Of a stretch of DNA of 64,000 nucleotides, positions 9,467 through 21,227 are shown in pieces; within the stretch, counting starts at the first letter, position 1; every line of letters begins with the position of its first letter. A program made the translations under genes and the position numbers. The stretch comes from Gautieria morchelliformis (Eukaryota > Basidiomycota > Agaricomycetes > Gomphales > Gomphaceae), in the NCBI GenBank assembly GCA_015179125.1, contig WHVA01000085.1, forward strand, positions 186,001 to 250,000. The letters run 5' to 3'. The notes below the pieces were generated by a model. That model did not search any database. It was not told the origin of the DNA and saw only the letters and a list, made by a program, of their open reading frames with translations.

Positions 9467-10283
9467 ACTCCGCGGTCTTTTAGAGCTCTGTACCTTTACC
9501 TTGGAGTTCCCTGACGATAGCTTCCCCCGAGGACATCGATCATCTGCTGGAGATGCCATGCTGGTCATGCCTGAGCTTCAAGCAGTTACATTGACTGGGC
9601 ATCACCTTCTTTTTGATATTCTGTCCCATCTAACCCTCCCTTCCCTCCGCCATTTTCGTCTCCGAGAAACCGGCAAATCGTCACAGACTCCGACTATAGG
9701 GAACTGCTTCCTTGAAATGATAGCACGTTCTTTGCCTCCCGTTGAAACTCTCGAATTGCACGGCATCGATGTGACTGACAGTGATTTTATTCGCTGTTTT
9801 ATGTATCTACCTACGTTGGTGGAACTACTTCTGCACGACTCCGAAATCTCTAACGAGGTGTTCCGCCAACTCATCTCCCCATCTCTCGGCGACGATACCT
9901 CCAACTCATTGTTCTGTCCCCAGCTCAAACGTCTAGACTTACGATGGTGCTCGCAGCTCTCCGGCAAAGTCCTGGTTGAACTGGTCGAAAGACGTCTGAC
10001 ATCATCCCAAACACATTCCATATCCGAGGTGGTTGTCATCAATTGCTCGTTCGTTCGTGAAGATGACGTTTTGGCTCTTGCGGCTATGACCCACTGTAGA
10101 CTAAAAAATCGCAACGAGGATTTCTGTTGTGAGCGTGTATATTACCGTATGGCGTCACCATATAACAACATCTTAGATCATCGTGGCTGCTGCACGAACA
10201 GTCGTTACAGACATCGTTTCATGCTCCGTCACGGGGGAGATGTGCGACAAGAGCTCAAGGGAGGATGCAGACTAGAGTCATGA
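9467..10283 (+). pseudogene. F-box protein gene, 3' part with leucine-rich repeats
   Basis: Host sequence resumes as LLELCTFTLEFPDDSFP and continues with leucine-rich repeat-like units: MPELQAVTLTGHHLL, LPSLRHFRLRETG, LPPVETLELHGIDVTD, LPTLVELLLHDSEIS, CPQLKRLDLRWCSQLSG. These would form the substrate-recognition part of the F-box protein whose first half is at 5836-6626. The frame ends at 10283 after RLES. The two halves together would be about 535 residues, typical for this family. Because the insertion lies between them, the locus should not encode the full protein here; another nucleus of a dikaryon could carry the uninterrupted allele. Confidence 0.75.
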
Positions 10284-10635
10284 ATGTTATAAACTCGATG
10301 GCGATAGGACTCGCCAATCTCTCACAATTCGCTTCAAGTTGCAAAGCGACTGCGATTCTAAGCGCAATTGCTTCAGTGCAGCTTTGAATTATACAATATG
10401 ATTGCGGCTTCACTAGAGATTTCGTTTGGTAAGCACTACGGGCACAATTAATCAGTAGGTAAGCTAGGCGAAAAAAAAAACAGCGATTCAGAGAAGCTAG
10501 AGATATACTGAAAACTGAGAAAACTGAGTCAAGGCAAGCGACGGTTGCAACAAAAGAACATCGAAAGGAACAGGGCATCCTCAAACGTCCTGGTATACAA
10601 GGAACAATCTGGATAGTCCCGGGGAGAAGCTTGTG
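10284..10635. other. Gap between convergent genes
   Basis: 352 bases between the F-box 3' end and the end of the phosphopantetheinyl transferase gene. It includes a short A-run near 10471. No gene or RNA could be supported. Confidence 0.5.
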
Positions 10636-11711
10636 TTATGGCGTGACTGATTTAGAGTCAGTACGCGGTGGAGACGTCAGACTTCCCAGCACAGTATCTG
10701 TCGTGATGAAATGCACCCAATTAGCCATTTCCTTCTCGTCCTCCTCCCAGATAAACCGGGTCTCATCCCAACCCCGATACACGGCGGTGGAGCACTGATA
10801 TGTCTCCTCAATGAGAAGCCCTTTGCGGACAACCCCGAGATTTGCTTTAAAGAGGCGAAATTCCCACCCTCCCAGTGACCTGCCGTCCACTTTGATAGTC
10901 TCCTCTGGTATGTTACAATCTATACGGCTAAAGTCGAACCCAGGGGGCTGACCAAGGGCTTTTATGTATGCTGTCTTGATTGTGAGGAGAATGCAGAGTC
11001 GACGCAGGATGACATCGTCATTTAATCTACGATCCAGCAGCGACTCTTCAGTTTTAGTCAACTGTGTATATTATATCAACAAGTCGTTTGCCAACAACTG
11101 TTCGCCGTACCTTATGCGTAAAGGCCTCTATAAACTTGCGAGCCGGTACCCCACGTGGTAACGCTAATTGCATAACATCTATGCCAATGTTCACCACTTG
11201 AGATTTGCGACCATGCGCATACGCCATCGCGACTAGAGATTCGGCCCATCCAGTGCTGTAACCAAGCACCTTGTTTGCATCGGGTGAATCCTTGTATAAA
11301 GTAAGTACCTTAGTTCCTAGGCAGCTTCACAGACTCACAATGTAGTCTTTACCTGATCTGGTAACACTATAGTGCCACTGAGAAGGGGGAAGGTCACAAT
11401 GCCGATTCCTCATCACAAGTGCCGGAAGAAGTCTGGCCATGACGTATCCTACACATTGTTGAGGAAATACGAGGAAACCCACTGTCAGACTTACTCACGA
11501 AAAGCTTCACTGCGATCCGTAAGACGGTTCGCCTTTTCTTGTGAGTCAGGATCAATATACCTAGTGCATAACGCGCATTCCTGAGTGGCATGTCATCGAA
11601 AACAAGATTTCCACGGTAGTGTAAATGCGAGCTAACCTCTCTATGGACTTGTCGGTTCAAAGTGACAATCCATACGGTAAGGGGCGGTTCTCGAGGACGA
11701 GTCTGCTCCAT
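10636..11711 (-). CDS. 4'-phosphopantetheinyl transferase (Sfp/Lys5 type)
   Basis: Starting MEQTRPREPPLTVWIVTLNR, the exons carry, in order, a region near QWHYSVTRSGKDY, then GWAESLVAMAYA, the Mg-binding motif VVNIGIDVMQL, and IKTAYIKALGQPPGFDFSRI, which matches the K-E/T-A-Y-x-K-A-x-G block of the Sfp superfamily. Such enzymes move 4'-phosphopantetheine from CoA onto a serine of carrier proteins: alpha-aminoadipate reductase in lysine synthesis, fatty acid and polyketide synthases and non-ribosomal peptide synthetases. In this block the usual Glu of the KEAYxK motif is Thr (KTAY), an unusual change worth noting. At least four exons. The gene is divergent from the Fe-S scaffold gene with about 190 bases between starts, suggesting a shared promoter. 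Confidence 0.78.
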
Positions 11712-11898
11712 AAGTGGCTGCCAGGTTCAACAAACAATCCACACGTCTGGCATGAATGAGAAGAACAGGCCAGAACGCAAACACTAGTTAAATAAGCTGA
11801 AGCAACGAGGTCTTTTCTAACTCCGCTCAGCGGCTCACGGCACCTGATCCAACGTGCAGCGCCGCTCCGGAGTTTGCCCTTCCCAAACCCTCACCACC

Positions 11899-12620
11899 AT
11901 GTTCCGTTCAATCCTCTCAAAAACTTTGCTGCCTGCTGCAACTCGTACTAGCAGGACGCCTACCCTTACAAGGGCTTACCACGAAAAAGTTATTTCGCAT
12001 TACGAGCAGCCTCGTAACGTCAGTTCCAAGATGGCTGAGTCATCTTTTTTATCTGATATGACCCTTTCTAGGTGGGCTCGCTACCAAAGGGTGATATTGA
12101 CGTCGGAACTGGCCTTGTTGGTGCCCCAGCGTACATCCTTTTCTTCGACACCACCTTGCATAAGCCTGAACAGATTATCCCTGACAGATGCGGCGATGTT
12201 ATGAAGCTGCAAATCCGAGTCGACGAGGACGGTATCATATCTGATGTCAAATTCAAAACGTTCGGTTGTGGCAGCGCAATCGCATCCAGTTCCTACATGA
12301 CTGAACGCGTCAAAGGCTTGTCGCTTGATGAAGCAGGCAAGATAAGGAACACTGAGATAGCGAAAGAATTGTCTCTGCCACCTGTCAAACTACATTGTTC
12401 TAGTGTGTACATTTTCACCATCGGATCGAGCGGTGCTTACTCTTAATATCGTCAAATAGTGTTGGCCGAGGATGCTATCCGCTCTGCTATCCGTGATTAT
12501 CGCTCAAAGCGTAACACGATGGCAGACCCGAAGAAAGCTGCTGGTTTCATTGATGTCTCTCAAAGCACCGTCACTGGAGAGACTGTGGCTACGGCACATC
12601 CGGGCGGACAACCTACGTAA
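11899..12620 (+). CDS. ISU1: Mitochondrial iron-sulfur cluster scaffold Isu1
   Basis: Begins [20 protein letters not shown], an Arg/Ser-rich mitochondrial leader, followed by [16 protein letters not shown]. Later exons give [20 protein letters not shown], then [34 protein letters not shown], the chaperone-binding motif LPPVK, and [16 protein letters not shown]. The three cysteines that hold the cluster are therefore all present. The product is the U-type scaffold on which Nfs1 and frataxin build 2Fe-2S clusters in the matrix. Introns start after QPRN (gtcagt), after VGAPA and within LHCS|M, and each is 50-60 bases long. The C-terminus, [17 protein letters not shown], is longer than in yeast. 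Confidence 0.95.
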
Positions 12621-12813
12621 TAAACAACCTATGCACGCTGTTCTCTTTTCTTTTCACTTTGCCCAAAGTCACATTTGTTTGTTGTCATCCTTATGCACTG
12701 CACTTCTACTTTTTGTATTAGTATAAATCCCAATTTTCAGCGGTATAGAGATAACGCATCTATAGGAAAACGTCTTATACAAAGGTACAAATGAATTACA
12801 TCCACCATAATCT

Positions 12814-14897
12814 TTACTTCGGATTTCCTCCCTTCTCCCCAACAAAGGAGAATGTACCAGCTGCAGCAAACCACCGTTCGTTGGCTTCTTTGACTCTCTG
12901 AGATGCGGCCGCGGAGTTGGTAATCTCAAAGCCTGGAGTATTTCAGGCGAGGCTGTCAAAACTACATATAGACAACACACCTTGTACTGGCGTAACGGTC
13001 AAAGAGGTTGCTGTCCCGGACGTCTGTGTCCCAGATTGGTGTGCTGCACGAGTAAGAGCAGCAGTGCGAAGTTTGTTTGCTTTTGACATTTTCGCTATAA
13101 ACGTGATGTAAGCGCACTAGAAGCAATCCTGGAATGCTTCTGCCATAACTTACCACGACTCTTCGCATCGCCAGCACCAGCTCTAACCTTCCCAGTACCG
13201 ACACCGATCATGCCCATTCCTTTTGTCTGATCGAAAGCCCCGACTTCCTCCTCGGCTTCGCCAAATACCATCCTGTTTTGTAATTTTCGTAGCTCGGTCT
13301 GCGCATAAGCCTCCTTCGCCTTTCGCGCCCTAAATTCACTCAAGATATATTACCTGAAGTAATGCTATTAAAGACCAACCGTTTACCGCCTCGACGTTTC
13401 TTTGGACCATCGTCTGGGATTGGAAGAGCTTTGGTGACTTTCGCCGGTGGAGGAGCAGCTAGCCGGTCCAGATGTTTGTCAATTTTGTCTCGCAGTTCCT
13501 GACCATAGCTGCCTGTCGTACAAGATTTAAATATGACGATGACCTCATGGTTATTTGTCAACCTACCATCTCTTCTCCGCCGCTCAGAGTCCATTCGGGC
13601 TGCAAGAACGCATTTCGCGCCGACAGTGCGTTGTCCTTTCAATCTGTATTCTTGTGGAGAAGATTGTATGACTTCCGACTGGAAGATAAACCCGGTGTGA
13701 CGGTTCTGAGTGGCTGTCGAAAATCCCGCAGCAATTTTCTTCTGAGCACCTAAAAGCTGTGGACTATTTAATATGACAACATCAGATCAGGTAATAAATA
13801 CGAACATGAACATTGCACGCAGGCATCTTTGCCAATGCAATTAATCCTCCTGCCACCCCCAGCAATTTTGCCGCTGTAGTGGGTCCAACAATGGCGGATA
13901 GGTTCGGCGCGAGAACATTCATGCGGGAGCTCACGTAAGAAAATATCTGGCAATGTGGTCACTCGCTGGCCACTGGTACATTACCAGGACTATTACCTTC
14001 TTACGAGCATCCTCGAGACGATCGGCCAGATCACATGCGTCTGAGACCACCTTCCAAGCAGCCGGTGTTAGTGGCTGGCCTGGAGTTGTTGTAGCTGTCA
14101 CCAAGACACTCATTACGATGGCCGGGGGAAGCGCCCCGGATAGGTTGACTTTGGTAGGATCCTGAATTAGAATCAATGCTAAGCGGAATAGAGTAAGGAT
14201 ATATTATTGGCGAACCTCTGCATTTCCTAGTGTTCGTACGGCACGAATGTACATGGCAGCATCTGTGACAAGCTGCTCCAGCTCAGGGAACTTTGGGGCG
14301 TAGTGATCTCGGATGAACTATGGTTTGAACAATACGCATATTAATACCTCAATCAACTGATTCGAGGACACGACTTTGCCTTGTGAACCACAAGAATCTC
14401 ATTGTCGATGTCTACAGAAAGATTGTTCGCTTGCACAATCAACTGATATTCTGGGTTTGAGTGCGTCGGCTGCGCCATGTCTTCCGGGGTGCTGGGGTTA
14501 GCTATGTACTTTTCAATTTCCTGTCAAGCTGACATTAGTTGAGTCGATGTAGTGCTGGAGGTATGCTACATGCCTTGAGTGTGTCATTCATGCGTCGGCT
14601 ACCGTCCAGTTTGGCGACTTTACCAACATCTTCTACGTTGCCTAGTTCCATGCGTTGGACATCTTCCTTGTCAAGCTCGTCTGCGGGCTTGACGCCCCCT
14701 TCTAGGACCATCCCGCCTTGAGCATTCATTTCCTCTTCAGCCTCGGCTTCGCCACCGTCAGACATTTCAGCATCGGACGACGCCTTCCGCTTCAGCGAGC
14801 TAGGTCCAGATGCAGCCTCGTCATGGTGGTAATCCCCTCCTTCCTCGTCTGAAAGTCCCTCGAGGTCAGCAAGGAGCTCGTCAGCTAGACCACTCAT
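12814..14897 (-). CDS. PRP31: U4/U6 snRNP splicing factor Prp31
   Basis: Starts [21 protein letters not shown] with an acidic N-terminus, followed by the Nop domain: [41 protein letters not shown], then [25 protein letters not shown], the stretch that contacts the 15.5K-U4 RNP, and [15 protein letters not shown]. The C-terminal Prp31 domain follows with [17 protein letters not shown] and an Arg/Lys/Ala-rich segment. The protein holds U4/U6 and U5 together in the tri-snRNP. About nine exons are split by short introns. It ends EKGGNPK. The start is 102 bases from the divergent uracil phosphoribosyltransferase gene, so the two probably share a promoter. An upstream in-frame ATG at 14924 would add nine residues. 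Confidence 0.93.
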
Positions 14898-14999
14898 GGT
14901 CAAAGTTTGGTGCCGCGGAAACAAACCGAAAACAGCTCCGGCGGTTCAATAATTTACTGGTGCAATTCACTTCTGCTTTGCTTCAAGTGCCCTTAAGAA

Positions 15000-15996
15000 A
15001 TGGTTGACAATTCCCCATTCTCTTTGGATGGGGTGCATGTCCTTTCGCACCCTTTGGTTAGGGCCAAGCTCTCTGTCCTGCGGCAAGCCTCTACTTCATC
15101 GAAAGTGTTTCGCGAGGTATGCCAAAAAATTGTACTTTCACAGTTTACCATGCCAGGCTTATACTTATGTGTGGGTGATGAGGGGATCCATGATATTAGC
15201 TTTATCTTAGGCGTGGAAGCTTCCCGTGACATTAAGGAAACTATTTTTCAAGGAGTGAGTGATATGGCAATCATACCTCAACCTCATTGTTTATGTCCCT
15301 TAGACCACACCTGTAGGAGCTACATTTACAGGGACTGAAATCGCGCCCAGCATAGGGCTTACACCGATATTGCGTGCTGGACTTGGCATGACAGATGCTA
15401 TGCTTAGCTTGTTTCCCTCCGCCCGTACCTACCATATTGGACTTTTCAGGGAGAGGGTCAGTTTACAACCCGTAGAATGTATTTATTATTTTGCTCACCC
15501 TTGCTACTTTGTCTAACTGACATGTTTGAATTTCTTCCTCTGTAGATTATTCGAAACTCCCCCGAGACCCCACTGTCGAATTATGTTTCCTCCTTGACCC
15601 GCTTGTTGCAACCGGTGGAACTGCGTGCGCTGCAATTAACATGATACAGGATTGGGGTATACCAGGTGAGAAAATTCTTGATCTCATTTGTGCAATCCGC
15701 ATCCTACATGAACACCAGTACGAAGTATCAAATTTCTCGTTGTACTCGCTTCTGAAACAGGACTGCAACGCATTCATGCAGAATTTCCTGAGCTTGAGGT
15801 ACTTTACATGTTGTGGTGTCGCTTTTGTCAATTAAACTGATCGTTCATGCAGATTTGGGTAGCCGGTGTGGATGACAATCTCACAAATGAGGGTCTCATT
15901 TGGCCAGGTTTGGGGGATACGGTGTGTAGCGCTGAATGTTTAAATCAGATACTCTTTGACACTCGTTTGTAGGGTGATCGCTTGTTCCACACATAG
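15000..15996 (+). CDS. FUR1: Uracil phosphoribosyltransferase
   Basis: Exons encode [57 protein letters not shown] with [34 protein letters not shown], the PRPP-binding loop [30 protein letters not shown], and the C-terminal [19 protein letters not shown] plus GLGDTGDRLFHT. This is the full order for the enzyme that turns uracil and PRPP into UMP in pyrimidine salvage, the step that also makes fungi sensitive to 5-fluorouracil. Six introns of 45-90 bases interrupt the gene; the third begins inside codon Tyr of VEYY. The predicted length is about 220 residues. It converges on RRP8 with only 99 bases between stops. Confidence 0.93.
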
Positions 15997-16095
15997 CCTT
16001 TGTATCTGGTACATAGATGTATATTCCATTGTCATAGAATATTATGTTCGAATGTGCATGTACTGATGGAGGAGAAACATCGGTGCTTCGTCATT

Positions 16096-17537
16096 TTATC
16101 TGCGCTTATATTCACATGGCTGCAGCACTTCATGCCTTGCTTGCAGATCATTCCAATGCTTGATGCTCAGTGGAGGGCGAGGGATCTTCTGGAAGTCCAA
16201 GAGAGTGAAGTGGGTATTCGAGTCGTCCTACGTAAATTGTGGTGATGTATATCTACATTTTCCTTTCGAAGGACTCTTACCTTTGCTTTTACTTTGAAAC
16301 CAATGTCGGTTATGACAGCAACGAATTCGTTTACATCTGTAAATCGACTGGTGACTTCGGCGATCTTGAGTTCTCCCCTATGGAAAAAAAGTCAGGCAAT
16401 AATGTGGGCGATTGCTGTCAATTCACCCCAATCTTAGAACACGCCACGCTTCTCGTATACAGCGTATCCAGTCTAGGCTCATGAGACTGAGTGCACAGAC
16501 GCAGACGTCAACCACCTGTGCTGGATTGTCATCTAGTGAGTCCTCAGTGCCCGGTAATGGAATTCTCTCGCACACATTCGCCTCAAGGACGTATGTATCT
16601 GATATGAGGTCGAATGATAAAACGCAAAACCCTTTAGGGACGAGTGTTCGAGCGAGGGCAGCGTCCCCGCAGCCTAAATCAGCGATTACTGTCCCTCGCG
16701 GATAAGAAGACAACAGGGATATGTAATGATTGACTGGATTACTTGGCCAGTTGCGGACTTGTTGTCGGAACCCTATATGGTACTGTGAGAATCAAAGGAC
16801 ATTAGTTCTGCACGGAACACTTTTTACCAACTAATGTACCTCCTCATAAAGTTTTGGATCCTCTCGCATCAGCCTACGTCCATCGGCGCTTCCAGTCGTG
16901 TATAAAATTTCATTTATCCATCTGAAAATTTTGTCTTAGAAGCGAAAAAATAAAATAAGATTCTAAAATTTTGACTGCACCTAAACCGTGCACCATCCAA
17001 GGTATCCTTCATGCTGACTTGCAAGGAGGTCAAGCCATTGGATGACTGTATCAACCGGTCCGGTTTTTTATTGTGACTAGGTGAGGCCGATGCATCGTCA
17101 ATGGCATGTGCTAGGCGACTGGCAGTCGGCATCCGGGAACCTTTCATCTTCACGCGTTTTGGAGGTGGGTTTACGGTATCGGATGGTTCCTTCACCAGCG
17201 ACTCCACCATGCCTTTGCCTTTTTTACTTTGTGTCTTTGCCTTGACTCGCGATTTCGTCTCTCGCGGTATTGTCTTGTGGTGGTCAGACGTTCCAATAGA
17301 ACGAACCTGAAGATCTCCAGTTCGCTGTCCATTTCTTCTCTCTTTCTTCTGTTCGTTTCGAGACCCAAGGGCCCTCTTTTCCACCTTCCGCATCAGCTTC
17401 TCAACATTCGCCTGCGCTGATTGAACCTTGCCCGCGTCGTTCGCAGGTCTTTTACGCTTTTTGGAGGGCTGCGATAGAGAGCCAGCGATTCCGGTTTGGT
17501 GGGGAACTTCCCACCCTTTAACCTCAAAGAGAGACAT
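16096..17537 (-). CDS. RRP8: 25S rRNA adenine-N1 methyltransferase Rrp8
   Basis: The first exon encodes about 190 residues rich in Lys, Arg and Ser (MSLFEVKGWEVPHQTGIAGS, then several basic patches), typical of the nucleolar N-terminus of Rrp8. The following exons give WINEILYTTGS, YHIGFRQQVRNWPSNPVNHY, the SAM-binding motif VIADLGCGDAALA, FDLISDTYVLEANVCERIPL, DVCVCALSLMSLDWIRCIREA, WRVLRLGGELKIAEVTSRF and a C-terminus with HFTLLDFQKI. The family methylates N1 of a single adenosine in the large-subunit rRNA. Three or more introns are present. The start at 17537 lies 99 bases from the divergent MET10 start. Confidence 0.92.
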
Positions 17538-17636
17538 GTTGGACTACCCAGGCGCTGGCAGCGAGTAGTTAGAAGTTCGTCAGACGTTACAGAAATTGAA
17601 AACTGGGAAGTACTCCCAGCACGTGACGGGTGACGA

Positions 17637-20600
17637 ATGATGTCCGAGTCTACAAATAAGAAATTGCGCCATAGGTATGCAAAGTACCCGCAAACCTTGA
17701 CCGTGAACGTACTCTCTGACGGCGCAATGGCTTTATCAAACTTCAAAGTCACTAGTTCAAAAACTAAACTTGCTGCAGATTTGCTAGTGAGTTTCCATAG
17801 CCAGTCACATAGTTCCGATGTCGCTGCTTCCTCAGTCATAGAATGGCTTGCCTCACGTTTGAGCTCCACCGTTTTTTCCTATGACCTTGCAGAGGATTCA
17901 GGATTCGGTGCGTTGACCAGGGAATGGGCCGCAACGGACCCCAAAGCGGCCAAACTCGTGTCCCTTCAGACCCGCACCGGGGCAGGTTTGACCTTGGCTG
18001 GGAGATTATCTGAGGGAACGAGCAAAGACGCACACACTGGAATGGCGTTGACCGCCTACACGACCCCTGACGGCCTCGCGCAAATGGCCCCAGCTTTAGC
18101 TCTACTCACCCAACCAACAGCCTCTAGTCGACTTGTGATACAAATGGCAAGCGTGACCTCTGTAGGGCCCGATCTCATACTTTCTCCAACATTGGCCCCA
18201 GCTTTTTCTGCCCTTTTCTCTCTCCCGGTCTCATTTGCTGTGTTTTTATCATCGACTCCGCAAGAGGCCGTAGAGCTTGCGTCTCTGGCATACTACCTTC
18301 CTCAAAACCATGTCGTGCATGTATTCGATCATTACAGTTCAGCACGTGAGACTACACATATTGTGCGCCCTTCGCAGACGTTCCGCCCTGGCATGTCTGT
18401 CCATGACGCATTTTTGGATCTCGGGTATGGCTTCTTTGATTATGCTGGCGACAACGAGGCACACACCGTCGTCGTACTGCTCAATGGGCCTCTTGCGACT
18501 GCTGCCAAAACATTAGCTTCTCAAATAGCTGGTTTTGGTGTATTGGTTGTCCGCGTCCTTCGCCCGTGGAGCGAGGAGGCGTTTCGGATGGCTCTGCCTT
18601 CAACAGTAAAAACCGTGCATGTAATGGATGATGTGCCTTCGGAAGCCACACAGGGTGGTTTGTTTGTGGACGTTTTTGCTTCCCTTTTTGATCCAAGCTC
18701 GCCAAGCTCGCCCACCATCCAAACACATCGGAACACTCCCCAGAGGACCCACCAGTACCTGTCATCCGCCACTAGATTCTCGTCCTTCTTCTTCAGCCTT
18801 CTCCCCCCAAACTCACCAGTATCTCCCATCGTTCCTACCGTCCCAACGTCGAAGAAAATATTATTCTTCTCCACAGTCAACACTAGTACTGCCGATCTTC
18901 CCTTATACATCACACGCACGTTTCTCTCTCACCGTGCCATCAAGACACGTCATCTGCGTGACAGCGACGCGTTTTCCAAGCCTGGGGGCATAATGGCTGA
19001 TCGTGTGCTGCTATCTGCCAAGTCCGACCTTGACGATCATATGCCAGTGCAGTTCTTGCTTCCTTTAGACCCTTCCACCCCGGAGGGAACAGAGGGTGCT
19101 GCAGACTTTGTTGGCGTCCTCGATCAAACGCTTCTTAAATCGCATTCCATTCTGAAATATGCGCGACGTGGAGCGCCAGTGTTGATATCCACCACCTGGA
19201 GCCCTGATGAGTTTCTGGCAAACACGCCGCGAAGGACGTTGGCACTTATTCGGGAGCAGGACCTCCGTATCTACATATTCGATCCTACAGGAATTGCATC
19301 CGAACTGCCACTTAACGTGGACAGCTCTACAAGGAACATTGCGGAGATCGTTTTCGGGTATCTGATGTTTATGAGACTTTACGTCGGCAGCGCGGGTGGT
19401 GATGGCAGGGCGGCTTTGGAACAACTCGCGCGTTCATCACTGGGTAGTGCAATTGCGGGCATTGATATAAGCATTGTTTGCTCCAAAGCCTGGGATGCCC
19501 TCCAGTCTGTGACAATTCCCGTGACATGGTCGAAGGACGATAATCTTGATGATCCCGAAGTCAAGGCTGTGTCGCTGGAAGAATTTGAATTCAATACTGT
19601 GGAACTTGAGGACAGCGCTCTAGCTCCAGGAACTGACATGCCAAGGGTTAGCGCTTGGCACGATGCGGCTAAGCACATTATTTTCCGCGAGGCATTCTCT
19701 CCGCCATGCTCAGCACAAGAAGAGGCATATCCGCAGGATCCAGCTCTTCGACCCGACCTTCCTGAGCGCACATTCCTGGTGACTACATCGGCTAACCGGC
19801 GTCTTACACCCAAGGAATACGATCGAAATGTATTTCATCTTGAATTTGACACAAAGGGCACAGGTCTTAAATACGCGATCGGTGAAGCGCTCGGCGTACA
19901 TGGGTGGAATGACTCTGGCGATGTTTTGGAGTTCTGCGGGTGGTATGGTGTAGACCCTGAACAGCTTATTACCATCCCAGCCCCAGGCAGAGGCAATGGC
20001 AAGGAGAAACTTGTGCACACGAGGACAGTTTTCCAAGCATTACAGCAGCAGGTTGACATATTTGGCCGTCCGCCTAAGTCGTTCTATGGAGCGCTTTCCA
20101 CGTATGCACAACTACGCACCGAGCAGATGGCGTTGCATTTCATCTCATCTGCTGAAGGCTCTTCGACGTTCAAGCAACTGGCGGAGAAAAACACGGTGAC
20201 GTTTGCAGACGTGCTGAAGATGTACAGTTCTGCCAGACCTTCGATCGCCGAACTGTGTGGACTTGTAGGAGACATTAGTCCGAGACATTACAGTATTGCC
20301 AGTTCTCAAGCTGCTGTTGGTGATCGCGTAGATCTGCTGGTTGTCACCGTCGATTGGGTAACGCCGAGCGGTGAGCGAGAGTGTATTATTGTTGTGTTTT
20401 TCTGACAAAGATGTACGCAGGTTTGCCCAGGTATGGACAGTGCACGCGCTATCTCGCTGACTTGAAAGTCGGTCAGCAGGTGACTGTGTCCATCAAACCA
20501 AGCGTTATGAAGGTGCGAACACGATAGCTTGTTCCTCTTCGCTAACATTCTAACATGCGATGTAGTTGCCTCCCAACCCTATGCAGCCTATCATCATGGC

Positions 20601-21144
20601 AGGGCTTGGAACAGGGTGAGCGGCTTTCAGTTTATCTAGGCCCAGCCGTCTAACTGCGACGTAGTGCTGCTCCCTTCCGAGCGTTCATGCAATACCGTGC
20701 CTGGCTCGCGGAGCAGAATGTACCCGTCGGACCCCTCCTTTACTACTTCGGATCTCGGCACCGCTCACAAGAGTACCTTTACGGCGAGGAAATCGAAGCA
20801 TTCATAGAGGATAAGGTGATCACACACAGTGGGCTCGCCTTCTCCCGTGATGGCAAGAAGAAGGTCTACATCCAGCACAAGATGAAAGAAGATGCGGAGA
20901 TGCTGGTGCGGCATTTGAGCGCTGAGGACGGCGTATTCTATCTCTGCGGACCGACGTGGCCAGTTCCGGACGTGTACGAAGCCCTCGTTGGTGCGCTGGT
21001 TCAGTACGTAGGGAAGACGGTGGAGGAAGCGGCTGAGTATCTCGAAGGTTTAAAGGAGGAGGAACGCTACGTCTTAGAGGTGAGTTCTCTGCATACTAGC
21101 TGGGGTCAACTGCCACCACTAATTCAACAATGTAGGTTTATTAA
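17637..21144 (+). CDS. MET10: Assimilatory sulfite reductase, flavoprotein alpha subunit
   Basis: Five exons (17637-20370, 20421-20512, 20566-20615, 20665-21079, 21136-21144) encode about 1,099 residues. The N-terminal third resembles the pyruvate:ferredoxin oxidoreductase-like region of fungal Met10 (TVFSYDLAEDSGFGALTREWA and GMSVHDAFLDLGYGFFDYAG). Then comes a FAD-binding ferredoxin reductase module, with the flavin motif PRHYSIASS near residue 885, and an NADPH-binding module with MAGLGTGAAPFRAF and FYLCGPTWPVPDVYEAL. The last exon holds only three codons, finishing the conserved VLEVY end. The subunit passes electrons from NADPH to the haemoprotein subunit (Met5), which reduces sulfite to sulfide. 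As in yeast Met10, no flavodoxin-type FMN domain is seen. A second ATG follows at once (MM). Confidence 0.93.
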
Positions 21145-21227
21145 GCATATCAAGATTATGAGATTTATCTAGAACAGGCTTAAGGATACGCTTTGTCGTT
21201 TGAATCATACCTATGCAATGCATTTTA

